Below the pieces are notes generated by a model that had not been told where the DNA came from, did no database searches, and saw only the letters and a program-made list of their open reading frames with translations. Of a DNA stretch of 64,000 nucleotides, positions 22,920 to 31,479 are shown one piece after another. The translations under genes were made by a program, and so were the position numbers. Source of the DNA: Locusta migratoria. Lineage: Eukaryota > Arthropoda > Insecta > Orthoptera > Acrididae. Each line of letters begins with the position of its first letter. Position 1 is the first letter of the stretch. The DNA lies in NCBI GenBank assembly GCA_026315105.1, contig CM048751.1, positions 339,000,649-339,064,648 of the forward strand, read 5' to 3'.

Positions 22920-23940
22920 GTGCAACGCAACCTGCGATCATGCAGTCGACAATCGAATAACTGCGTGAAAAAACTTAGCAGTCACAAAACTGAAGAAAAC
23001 GGGGTATTTTCTCAAAAGTCAAAAACAGACCTAAAAATAATTACAAAAGAAAAACGGGGATATGACAACAACAGAATCTCCGAAATCCAGCCGGATTTCT
23101 TCAAAAATAATACAAGAAACTTCTATAAGGCTTTCAGAGAAATCTTACAGGGATACCAAGCGCCTAGTTTGTGCTTCATGAAACCCGATGAGCGATGGTT
23201 CTTTGGAAACCAACAAGAAAAATAATGGCAAAATCTTAGCCCAGTATTTCAGCTCCCTCCTCAACTGCGAACCACCCCAAGAAAAACTTGTCTTCTCTTC
23301 TACAGTTTTCACACACCCAGATTCACTTGCCACGGATCCCGAAGAAACAAACAGTTGAAAAATAACAAAGCAACAGGAGAAGATGGGATCATTGCTGAAT
23401 TCTGGAAACTAAACGATCCTATCCCTTTGCAGAAACTACATAATATATTGTCAGATATATGGATGACGGACCAAATACCAGCGGACTGGTCTAATTCGCC
23501 CGCTACACAGAAGGGCAACAAGACAGACATCAACAGTTACAGAGGAATTTTCCTCCTCCCGGTCTCACACAAAATCTTTTCCAAAGCACTTTTAAACAGG
23601 ATAGAATCCCAAACAGAAAAGGACGATCATGTGCGGAACAGACCTGGTGCTTAAAGACGATATTACAAATGAGGAAATGCAGAAACACAGTAATTACATT
23701 CATCGACTTCAGGAATGCATACGATTCAGTTGACTGTGAAACCCTTTTTAAAATAATGGAATAATTTGGGATAGACCGAAAGACACGAAAAATCACAGGA
23801 CAGACTCTTACAGGAACAATGTCCAAAGTGAAATTCATGGGCGAAGTATCAGAACCCTTCGAAATCAAAACTCCAGGGTACGGACTATCCCCAATCCTTT
23901 TCAATATTGTTCTAGAAAAGACCATCAGGAAATGGAAACG
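22920..23940 (+). pseudogene. LINE reverse transcriptase, N-terminal blocks
   Basis: Frames read RGYDNNRISEIQPDFFKNN, TRNFYKAFREILQGYQAPSL, KNNKATGEDGIIAEFWKLND, LHNILSDIWMTDQIPADWSN, KGNKTDINSYRGIFLLPVSH and KIFSKALLNRIESQTEKD. A stop follows, then TFIDFRNAYDSVDCE (RT block A, with catalytic Asp) and KVKFMGEVSEPFEIK...YGLSPILFNIVLEKT (PQG-equivalent region). The YADD box is missing because the copy ends. The likely clade is RTE-like. Confidence 0.8.
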
Positions 23941-23944
23941 TTAC

Positions 23945-24590
23945 GTAAAGTGCATTATCTTGTTACTGCCACTGCCACTACGTCCTGTCAGCATGATGCA
24001 GAAGGTATCGAGATTCATCAAATACTGTAACGCTGCGCCAACGTCAAGTGACGATGGTCACGCGCCCATTAAAGTCCTAATTGCCATGTCAACATTGGCA
24101 CATACATGGCGGAGGTCCAGCGTTAAGCGTGTTCGCTGCAGTGAGTGTTCAGACACAGTTGTACGTAGCCCAGAATTAAAGTCTGGCGCTATTTCCGCTA
24201 CAGCTCGCTGCCTGTTCTCTTCTACCTGTCTGCCCAGCCTATACATCGGATACCTGTAATAAGGTGTGGCGGACCAACCCCTCCACATTTGAACGTGCTT
24301 TCACCTTGGTTTCGTCACTTGTTCAATACACTCGTACCCACACTATTCGAACACCCCACAGGTGGTACAGTTCTCGAATGCTCGTGTACAGTCTCTGGGC
24401 CATCACAATAACCACTTTGTTAATGTCAGATGGACCGCCTGCCTCCCCGTTGCACATACCGACAGAAAGCTCACTGACACTGCATGGCAACGTGGGCGTG
24501 TCTGTCCAGGAGTCATTCCTTGTTGTCAGGTAACGCTGCTGTAGCATGGGCGGGTTTGTATCGATAGTAGGTAGACGGACGTAACGTTCT
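23945..24590. other. Unclassified, probably TE-derived sequence
   Basis: No reading frame with recognisable homology. The segment is less AT-rich than its surroundings and begins abruptly at the 3' break of the LINE. It may be another transposon or an LTR, but no terminal repeats were seen. Confidence 0.35.
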
Positions 24591-24599
24591 GGCTGGTCA

Positions 24600-24830
24600 G
24601 TTGTGGTTAACGACCCTCTGCCAGGTGATTTGCAGAGTATCTATGAGGTGCAGATGTCAGTACAACAGAGGGTTGATGACACTGTCTTGGGGAAGAAAAA
24701 CTATCTCTTTCGTTTTACTGGGTAATTTTCCGTCTATTACTACCACCTGTGAGTTTCCAGACAGGAAATCGTGAATCCATTCGCACGACTGAGATGATCA
24801 TAGGCACGCCGTTTGATTGAAATTCAGTTC
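24600..24830. mobile_element. Two short LINE scraps of the 11440-13740 family
   Basis: 24600-24660 is the reverse complement of the family 3' end (plus orientation: ctctgccaggtgatttgcagagtatctatg). 24715-24830 is on the minus strand and corresponds to the region around 12360-12430 of the larger copy (a 'DGKAxxxVVIDGK' to 'RGYGISPQICDWVGDF' equivalent). The two pieces therefore have opposite orientations. Confidence 0.5.
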
Positions 24831-25101
24831 AGATGTGTAACTCGTCAACGTCAGCTTAGGGATAGAAAAACGTTTGTACAAGACAAGAGACACCAGATGG
24901 GATGTAGAGAATGTACTAGAACATGCTTCGGAGGTACAATGTGGGTAACGACGTTGGTGGTCGCCACATCGAGCTGCTGTTGTAATGCATCAGTACGTTG
25001 CGGCTGGTGCCGTAGATGCTGGGTTCTTGTTGACGACCAATGTAAACCATAAGGTGTAAATTGTTATGAAAATGCGTAAGTAAAAATGCAACGCTTAATT
25101 A

Positions 25102-25791
25102 CGAGGTATGTCCACAAAGTAAGTTCCGTTTGGTTATATAAAACAAACGTGTACAGATACAAAAAAATATTTATTGTAAAAAAATATACAACTATTAAAC
25201 TACTTTTCTAAATAGCTTCCGAAATTTTGTAGGCATTTGTCATAGCGTGGCAGAAGTCTTTGTATGCCTTCTTCGTAGAAGGTTGCCGCCTGTGTATTCA
25301 ACCATGTGGTAACATGTTCTTTCAGCTCGTCATCATCGAAGAAATGTTGACCACCATGGACAGGTTTTAGGTGTAAGAAGGAAGTCGCTAGCAGAGACTG
25401 TACGGAGGATGATCAAACACGTCCCAGTGAAATTCCGTTAAGAGTTGTTTGGTAACATTCGCCTTGTGAGGTCGGGCGGTAGCGTGAAGGGATGAAGAAG
25501 ACTCCTTTCATCTCTTCTTACACCTAAAATCTGTCCTTGGTGGTCAACACTTCAACGACGATGAGCTGAAAGAACATGTTTGTCACATAGTTGAATAGAC
25601 AGGCGGTAACCTTCTATGAAGAAGGCACACAAAAACTTGTCCCATGCTATGACAAGTGCCTACGACATTTCGGAAGTTATGTAGAAAAGTAATTGAACAG
25701 TTGCAGATTTTTATACAATAAATATTTTTTCTGTATCTGTTCACGTTTGGTTTATATAACCAAACGGAACTTACTTTGTGGACATACCTCG
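25102..25791. mobile_element. Foldback element made of two inverted mariner 3' ends
   Basis: Terminal inverted repeats CGAGGTATGTCCACAAAGTA are flanked by TA (25100-25101 and 25792-25793), as for mariner. Both arms encode the C-terminus of a mariner transposase pointing outward: the left arm on the minus strand gives LLPRYDKCL-type sequence, and the right arm gives FYEEGTQKLVPCYDKCL then HFGSYVEK. Arms are about 300 bp each around a ~90-bp centre. It is 690 bp and has no DDE core, so it is non-autonomous. A transcript would fold into a long hairpin. Confidence 0.85.
25585..25700 (+). pseudogene. Mariner transposase C-terminus (right arm)
   Basis: FNDDELKEHVCH then FYEEGTQKLVPCYDKCLRHF then GSYVEK-stop match the end of mariner transposases. 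An inverted diverged copy lies at 25200-25350. Confidence 0.75.
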
Positions 25792-26169
25792 TACATTCCT
25801 CAAGTATGAGTGAATGAGATAATCTCTGAATTGAAACCGTGGTGTAACGGAAACGATAAGTTTCCGGACATGGGTTCCTATTCAAAATGTTATGTACTCA
25901 CTACCCTCTGCAAGTCCTAGAAGCTTGTAATGGGAATTTCCGACCATCCTGTATATAGTTCATTCAGAACGTTCATATACAGTGAATGATTCAAAAGTCT
26001 ACTGTACATGAATGTCAGTGATTTTGCTCTGCAATCCAATGATTTACTCATATGCTCTGTGTAAAATTTTACCGGGCAGCTTCTTCCTCCATTTCTTTCC
26101 TCCAGTCCTAATTTCCACAGCTATTTCCCTAGTCTTTCTTTCTCTACATTGAAACCGCAACATTACAAT

Positions 26170-26485
26170 CAAGACACTTTCAAAACTATTTTCAGAGAAA
26201 AACTGAAGATTTGAAAATATGTGATGCAGATTTTGATGTAAGAAAATTTTTAAGCTAGTGTCATGTTAGAAATGCAGCTGTCTTGAAAAATCTGGATGAA
26301 AACTGGGTCGTCATGATAAAAGAGAACGTAAGAAAGAGACTTCACAGGTGCGTGAAGTTCGAAAGCATGTATTCAGGAAAATGAATTACATGTCATAGTC
26401 AAGAGTGCCTTTCTTCCAGTTCATTGAGAATCCAATCCATGCGCTCTACTTGATTACCTCATTGTCATAACTTTTGTTTGGTTAG
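26170..26485 (+). repeat. Dispersed repeat R, copy 2
   Basis: Diverged copy of 21940-22297 in the same orientation, 4.2 kb downstream, ending at the same point. No LINE follows here. Confidence 0.65.
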
Positions 26486-26912
26486 TGTTGAGTCCTATCG
26501 ACGATAGCGTCATTGTGTTTGTTTATATGGGACAATGCAAGCTGTAACTAGATTAATTCTCCCAATGACTATAAATTCAAAACAAAATCTGAAGGAAAAA
26601 TAAATCATTCATTTTTACTTGAACTATGTAGTACTATTAAAATAATGAATTATGCTATAAAAGATTCTAACAAGGAAAGTACTTGGGCTCGAACAAACAT
26701 ATCTGTATGAATGTTTGGTTACAGTATCTCTACGTACACCTCAATGTGCTGGTGGGTGTCGTTTTTATGCAAAACTTTGCAATCATGTTCTAGATAGCAC
26801 TGTAGATGTAATTGTAGATGTCATACGTGATGCAGATATCTAAACTATAACTTATGTAATAATCGTCGTACTTGTTCTCTAGCCTATTGTCATCAAAAGC
26901 CGTGATGATAGT

Positions 26913-26924
26913 TGCAACTTTAAC
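26913..26924. repeat. SINE target duplication TGCAACTTTAAC (left)
   Basis: Identical to 27127-27138. Confidence 0.9.
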
Positions 26925-27126
26925 AAATGTTCAAATGTTTGTAGAACTTATAGGACTTACTACGGGGTCATTAGTCCCTAAGCTTACAAACTACTTATGA
27001 ACTAGCTAAGACTAAGGACGGTGCAAATATCCATGCCCGAGGGGGGATTCGAACCTCCGACCGTAGTGGCCGTGCAGACCGTGACTGGAGCCCCTCAGTC
27101 CCCTCGGCTACCGCGGCCGGCACTTC
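26925..27126 (-). mobile_element. Class-II-tRNA-headed SINE
   Basis: On the minus strand it reads gccggccgcggtagccgagg (A box), a GCTCCAGTCACGGTCTGCAC anticodon-arm-like segment, ggaggttcgaatcccccctc (B box), cgggcatggatatttgcacc, and a body with taagtagtttgtaagcttag...ctaatgaccccgtagtaagtcc, ending acatttgaacatt. It is flanked by a perfect 12-bp duplication. It belongs to the main SINE family of this window and lies inside the ORF of the TIR element. Confidence 0.9.
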
Positions 27127-27679
27127 TGCAACTTTAACCTTCTTCTCGGAAGACTGTTGGTATTCACTGCTTCCATCGCCTCTTCCCGCACTTACCGTAG
27201 CACTACCACTAGCAATGAGTTGTTCGTAATTATCATCCCTATTATCATCATTATGTGTTAGTGTTACAACAGTATCTAACTTATGCTCATATTTCTGTAC
27301 CATAACAGATACGAGAAAGCATGCGTATGATTCATCTACACTAATACCATCTTCACGAAGAATGGTTCTTCGTAACTTCATGTCAACCAATCGAAATACT
27401 TTAGCAGAATTGATTATGAATCGCCGCTCCATCTGACGCTTCACCACACAAATAACGTCACAAAACGCAACTTCGGAGGCACACTGCACCGTCCCTACTG
27501 GCGAACAGACAGGTCAAAGTGCAATGTGTTAAGGCACATGCAGAGGCCTCTAACGAACGACTGCAGAGTTTTGCGGATGCGGTAGTGTCACTAATGCAAT
27601 AAGGGATCTTTACATTATCTCTCGTACGATTTTGATGTATATGTGTTTTTTCGAGCCCAAGTACTTTCCTTATAAGACA

Positions 27680-28370
27680 AAATAAGATACGCCCAATTCT
27701 TTTCGCGTATTTATGTTATACCTTGACAATCTGAATGATTGCTGTCACTTAAACCACGATACATTCCTCCAGTATCTTCATCGCCTGTGATGGAGCCAGA
27801 CGGCATTTAATGAACGCGCGGCACTTGACTGCGATCGTGCGTTCACTTTGCTGCACCTAAACCCATTGGCGGCTGGTGACCGAAAAAGATGGTAGTGCAC
27901 TTTTTCTCCAATAAAAAGTTCGGCCTCTCCATTGTGGCAACTCAACGCATTCGGAAAAAAATGCTATTAAGTCAAGATATCATAGATTTATATGGATCAG
28001 AAAGAACCACACGACCGCAGACACAATATCTACCCGTGGCATTGAAAAAAATTGAATTGACGACTTTTCGTTTTAACTGTCTGTGAAATTGTCAAACTGG
28101 GAATCGGTCTACCTAGCCTATTGATTTCTAATTTTTCTTCAAACCAGCGTAAATTGAAGGGTTTTGAAAGCAACGAAATTACCTGATTCATTACTTCACC
28201 TGTTCCTTGAGACTCAAAATTAACTATAAAACACGCTAAACAATGGACACAACGCACAGTTACTTCGCTCGCAGCTACACGTGAACTGGTAAGATGGCGC
28301 GAAAAGTCCGCTTTTTTTAAAGGGCCGACGACTCTGGTTGTCTTCGGGAGAGTTGGGACTCTGTTTCTGC
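27680..28370. other. Unclassified sequence upstream of the GC-rich island
   Basis: No homology or repeat structure recognised. It may include distal promoter sequence of the gene starting at 29888. Confidence 0.4.
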
Positions 28371-28374
28371 GGCT

Positions 28375-28655
28375 GACAGGGTGGCTCGGCCGCGATGTGT
28401 ATACACTCAAGGCGCCTATAGGGGAACACTGTTGCCAAGCGTTGCCCCCGCACCCCGCACACCCCCTGAGAATCCCAAGTCAGCGTTTTGCAGGCCGGCT
28501 GCAAACCCAGCCGCAGTCGGTGAAGTTCGGTCCACTCGGGAACGGTCGGTGCGTAACAGCCCGGGCGTTTCAAAAGAGATAAATGGAGCGCTACTTCTCC
28601 CATTTCATAGAATCTCTAACAGTAAATGGAGTTTAACAATATTATTATTCCTGGG
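28375..28655. promoter_or_regulatory. Distal half of a GC-rich island
   Basis: 28375-28575 is rich in CpG (ggctcggccgcgatgtg, ccgcagtcggtgaagttcgg, aacggtcggtgcg) against an AT-rich background. The sequence up to 28655 was contiguous with 29592 onward before a LINE inserted between them. It is probably upstream promoter or island sequence of the gene whose exon 1 is at 29888. No specific factor site is claimed. Confidence 0.4.
28647..28655. repeat. LINE target duplication ATTCCTGGG (left)
   Basis: Matches 29592-29600. Confidence 0.85.
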
Positions 28656-29591
28656 AACTGACATCTGCAAAGTGGGGTGCCAACGCAAATGTACTTCGCT
28701 CAACAGCCCTAGCCACATGCTTTTCGGTCGCTGAATATGGATGCCCAGTTTGGGAAAGATCTCACCACACTAAAAAACTAGATGTGGTCCTAAACGACAC
28801 CTGTAGGAAGATAACTGGCTGCCTGATACCCACTAGAGTGGACTACTTATATTCCTTATCGGGTATCGCTCCACCAAATATTAGAAGATCTTTCCTGAGC
28901 TCGATAGAAAGGAATAAACAAACGAACGACCATCGTCACCTGCTGTACAAAAACCAACCTGTGCCCAAAAGGCTACAATCTAGGCGAAGCTTCATGCACT
29001 CAGTGGAACCAACCGTAGCTTCCATAAAATCACTGTGGCAAGAACGACATCCTGAAGCCCTTATCACAGAGGAAGCCTTACCCCAGGGCTCCCTCCTAGA
29101 CTGGCAACACTGGAAAGCGCTGAACAGACTTCGTGTGGGCGTAGGGCGGTCAAAACAACTAATGAAAAGGTGGGGCTACACAGACAGTGACGAGTGTGAG
29201 TGTGGTGCAATACAGACGATGGAACACTTTCTAAAATGCCCTTTAGTGGACGCATCTAGAGAGTGCACTCAAGAGGACCTCCTGAAGTACACTGGGACAG
29301 CCGCAGCCTACACTGATTTCTGGATGAGCAAAATATGATTCAATTGTTTAGTGTTTGTTGTATTTGTCTATCTCTGTTTTTATATTTTTAATTCTGTTTT
29401 CTATATTTTATCTATGTATTTGAACACTGTTTTTTTGTAAAAGCACTTAATTCTGTACTTTATATTTTACCTCTGTATTTTACTACTGCTTTCTGTAAGA
29501 GCACTTACTTTTGTAGTTTAAATTATGTGCTGGCTTCTTTCAGTAACATTTGTGATGTAGTTTCGTACACGAATAAATAAATAAATAAATA
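28656..29591 (+). mobile_element. 5'-truncated LINE insertion
   Basis: A 936-bp insert bounded by ATTCCTGGG on both sides. It ends in an (AATA)n tail (aataaataaataaataaata, 29570-29591), as expected of target-primed reverse transcription. It holds only the C-terminal part of the LINE ORF2 plus the 3' UTR. The intact frame and exact duplication suggest a fairly young insertion. Confidence 0.9.
28658..29338 (+). pseudogene. LINE ORF2 C-terminal fragment, frame intact
   Basis: The frame is open from the truncation point to the TGA at 29336 (about 226 codons). It reads SAKWGANANVLRSTALATCF, AEYGCPVWERSHHTKKLDVV, TGCLIPTRVDYLYSLSGIAP, then LDWQHWKALNRLRVGVGRSK, ECECGAIQTMEHFLKCPLVD and YTDFWMSKI. 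These are the post-RT thumb region and the terminal CxCG...H...C zinc-binding domain of an insect LINE. RT and endonuclease are absent because of 5' truncation. It cannot encode a working enzyme. The same domain occurs on the minus strand at 16560-17480. Confidence 0.85.
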
Positions 29592-29600
29592 ATTCCTGGG
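29592..29600. repeat. LINE target duplication ATTCCTGGG (right)
   Basis: Matches 28647-28655. Confidence 0.85.
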
Positions 29601-29639
29601 GGTAGCGCAAACCTGCAAACGTATGCAGGAGCCGCCCCT

Positions 29640-29935
29640 GCCTAACCCTCAGTCTGCTGCTAGCCGCGCGCGACCACGTGCTGGTGCGGCTCGTTACAGA
29701 TGGAGTGGTGGAGTGGCAGAGTGCTGGCAGAGGGTGCCCCGCTGCCCCCACCCCACCGCTGCGCGGCGCGCGGCGCGTCGTGTGTCGGCGCGGGCGGTCG
29801 CGTGCAAGCGAGCCGAGCGCCGCCGAGGCGAGCCGAAAGCGGAAAGCGCGCTTTTAAAATATAAGCGCGGCGGCTGCGGCGCGCGCCAGTGCTCGCCCCG
29901 GCGCCGCGGTGAAAGTGTGGGTAGTGCTCCGAGCC
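29640..29935 (+). promoter_or_regulatory. GC-rich core promoter with TATA box and initiator
   Basis: A dense CpG island (gcgcggcgcgcggcgcgtcg and similar) surrounds TTTTAAAATATAAG at 29852-29865. TATAAG starts at 29860. An initiator-like CCAGTG has its A at 29888, 28 bp downstream, which is the expected TATA-to-start spacing. The predicted leader is 48 nt (29888-29935). Nearby purine-rich repeats (gagccgaaagcggaaagcgc) could hold factor sites but none is named. Prediction rests on motif spacing plus the following ATG and splice donor. Confidence 0.7.
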
Positions 29936-29965
29936 ATGGCCACCGACGCGCCACTCCTCGCCACC
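29936..29965 (+). CDS. Candidate coding exon 1 of an unidentified host gene (MATDAPLLAT)
   Basis: ATG at 29936 sits in strong context (gagccATGGcc). Ten codons, MATDAPLLAT, run to 29965. They are followed at once by GTGAGT, a near-consensus 5' splice site, so the exon would end in phase 0. The leader, TATA and initiator lie directly upstream. Ten residues are too few to name a family. No downstream exon could be identified in the remaining 34 kb; grasshopper first introns are commonly very long. The alternative is a chance ATG in a GC-rich repeat, but the agreement of TATA, initiator, Kozak and donor argues against it. Confidence 0.6.
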
Positions 29966-29971
29966 GTGAGT
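29966..29971 (+). other. 5' splice site GTGAGT
   Basis: A near-consensus donor (ACC|GTGAGT) immediately after the tenth codon of the candidate first exon. Confidence 0.55.
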
Positions 29972-30019
29972 ACCGCGCCGCGCCAAGCCGCACCGCGCAC
30001 TTCTCGCCTCCCGGCTAAG

Positions 30020-31300
30020 TACCCCGCAGATCGTCACGTCGTTTAAAGACCTCGCAAACAGCCCTGTCGACTCTACGCGTTTCAAAACGGGCAGCTTTTC
30101 GTGTTTTTCTTCTAGCGTCTTATAATCTGTGGAAGTCAACAATTGTAATCGTAGTACCTTCGAAAACGTCGCGTGGGAAACTGTTATTTTCCGAGGCCCA
30201 TATCTCCGGTTCTATTCCTCATAGAGATGAGGTGCAAAGTGTTTCTCATAACACTTGACGAAGTGATTATTATGTACACATTAGAAGAACGGGAATGTTG
30301 CTGTCCTACAGTGCAGGGTTTAAAAATATTATACTCTTCCTTGAGGTCCTCCAAGTTGAAAAAATTTGTTGCTTTATGCACATTACTTATGGTATATAGT
30401 AGGCTTCATACGAATTATAAAATCAATTTTCGGTAAAATTTTACGACGCTACTCGCCGGGCTCCAGTGCTTATGTTGGCAACAGATGAACAATGAAGTGT
30501 AGAATAGCGCTTACATTTTTCGAAAATGTTATTGCTGCTCGTTTCACTCGCAGCAAAATTAATACTGTACCTGCTCTATGGTTGACAGGTTCTTGTATGT
30601 ACCCTTGTCCGTTCAGAGAAAAATAATTTTCGTTTTAATTGAAGTTGTCACGAAAAAACATTTATTGGTCATCTGAGTTGCCGTCATTACCATAGGTGCC
30701 AACATAACAACTGCAGCCCGACGAGAAGCGTCGTACAATTAAACCTCAATTTTCAGTCATTGCCAGTTTCTGAGGAAACAATAGGAATTGTAGTGATGAC
30801 CACTTCGATGCTTTCTATTCAGTACACATTGTGGAAATTGTTATCAATGTTCTTAACATGCTATTATTCTAAACTGAGGTTTTTTTCCTAAAATTTCCGT
30901 TATCTTTACCCAGAGCTACAATCTTACCATTCTTTTGCCCAAAATCACAAAACACATTTTTTTTTTGTTTTTTTTTTCCGTTTTCGCACAATGGATCGGA
31001 AGTACCTAAATAATTAAACATACCAGATTGAACTAATGTTATCAATATATTTTTGTAGACATTTATATAGAACCGCATTTTTCTACTTTCCAAAATCTTT
31101 ATATGTTACATTATGAAGACACATATGTAAAACCGTGATGTTTGGGTAGCAAAATTGCCATTGTACCGAGCGACTGCGTTTAGGTCGCACTGATATTAGA
31201 AAAAAATATAATCGGCGAAACAATTTGGTGTTTTACATACTACAGATTGATATCTTCGCCTGATAAATGCATTATTTTATTTTCGTTATTCATGACACTT
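30020..31300. other. AT-rich sequence, probably intron 1
   Basis: GC content falls sharply after about 30020. No exon, repeat or RNA gene recognised. Confidence 0.45.
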
Positions 31301-31306
31301 GCTGCG

Positions 31307-31475
31307 CCGCCGCGGTGGAGTGGCCGAGAGGTCTTAGGCGCCTTGCTGCGGAGCGTGTAATCGCTTGCCATCGGAGGTTCGAGTGGTCTCTGGCATGGGT
31401 GTACGTGTAAGTTAGTTTAAGTAGTTTGTAAGTCTACGGACTGATGACCATAGAAGTTTGATCCAATAGGTTTGC
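31307..31475 (+). mobile_element. Class-II-tRNA-headed SINE, decayed
   Basis: It has a gccgcggtggagtggccgag head (A box), a degenerate B box (ggaggttcgagtggtc), tctggcatgggtg, and body gtttgtaagtctacggactgatgacc. The 3' end is eroded and no duplication was found. Confidence 0.75.
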
Positions 31476-31479
31476 AAAC

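Larger units (their letters stand above)
22300..23940 (+). mobile_element. RTE-like LINE, 3' truncated
   Basis: It has an APE-type endonuclease part then an RT, all frame-shifted. It stops at about 23940 in the middle of the RT, just before the position of the catalytic ADD, and unrelated sequence follows. Confidence 0.75.
26766..27489 (-). pseudogene. Uncharacterised element ORF interrupted by a SINE
   Basis: The frame starts at 27489 and stays open through 27127 (121 codons), with MERRFIINSAKVFRLVDMKL, LREDGISVDESYACFLV, VQKYEHKLDTVVTLTHNDD and an acidic/Ser-rich EYQQSSEKKVKVA tail. There the SINE begins. Beyond the SINE, from the second copy of the target duplication, the same frame continues on the minus strand (starting TIITAFDDNRLEN) to a stop near 26790. 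The frame therefore predates the SINE. I do not recognise the protein. It may be an accessory or transposase ORF of the TIR element. Confidence 0.45.
26671..27672. mobile_element. TIR DNA transposon (possibly Harbinger-like)
   Basis: Terminal inverted repeats AAGGAAAGTACTTGGGCTCG are perfect over about 22 bp (from 26672 and to 27671) and continue imperfectly to acatat. A TAA trinucleotide flanks each end (26668-26670, 27673-27675), which would fit PIF/Harbinger-style 3-bp duplications; this is inference. The element contains one long minus-strand ORF that has been split by a SINE. No DDE motif was recognised. Confidence 0.65.

Noticed and set aside
29623..30142. Three overlapping 99-160-codon ORFs across the GC island
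   Set aside because: High GC removes stop codons on both strands. Composition is Arg/Ala/Pro-rich in every frame. The splice-donor exon at 29936 is in a different frame from the longest plus-strand one.
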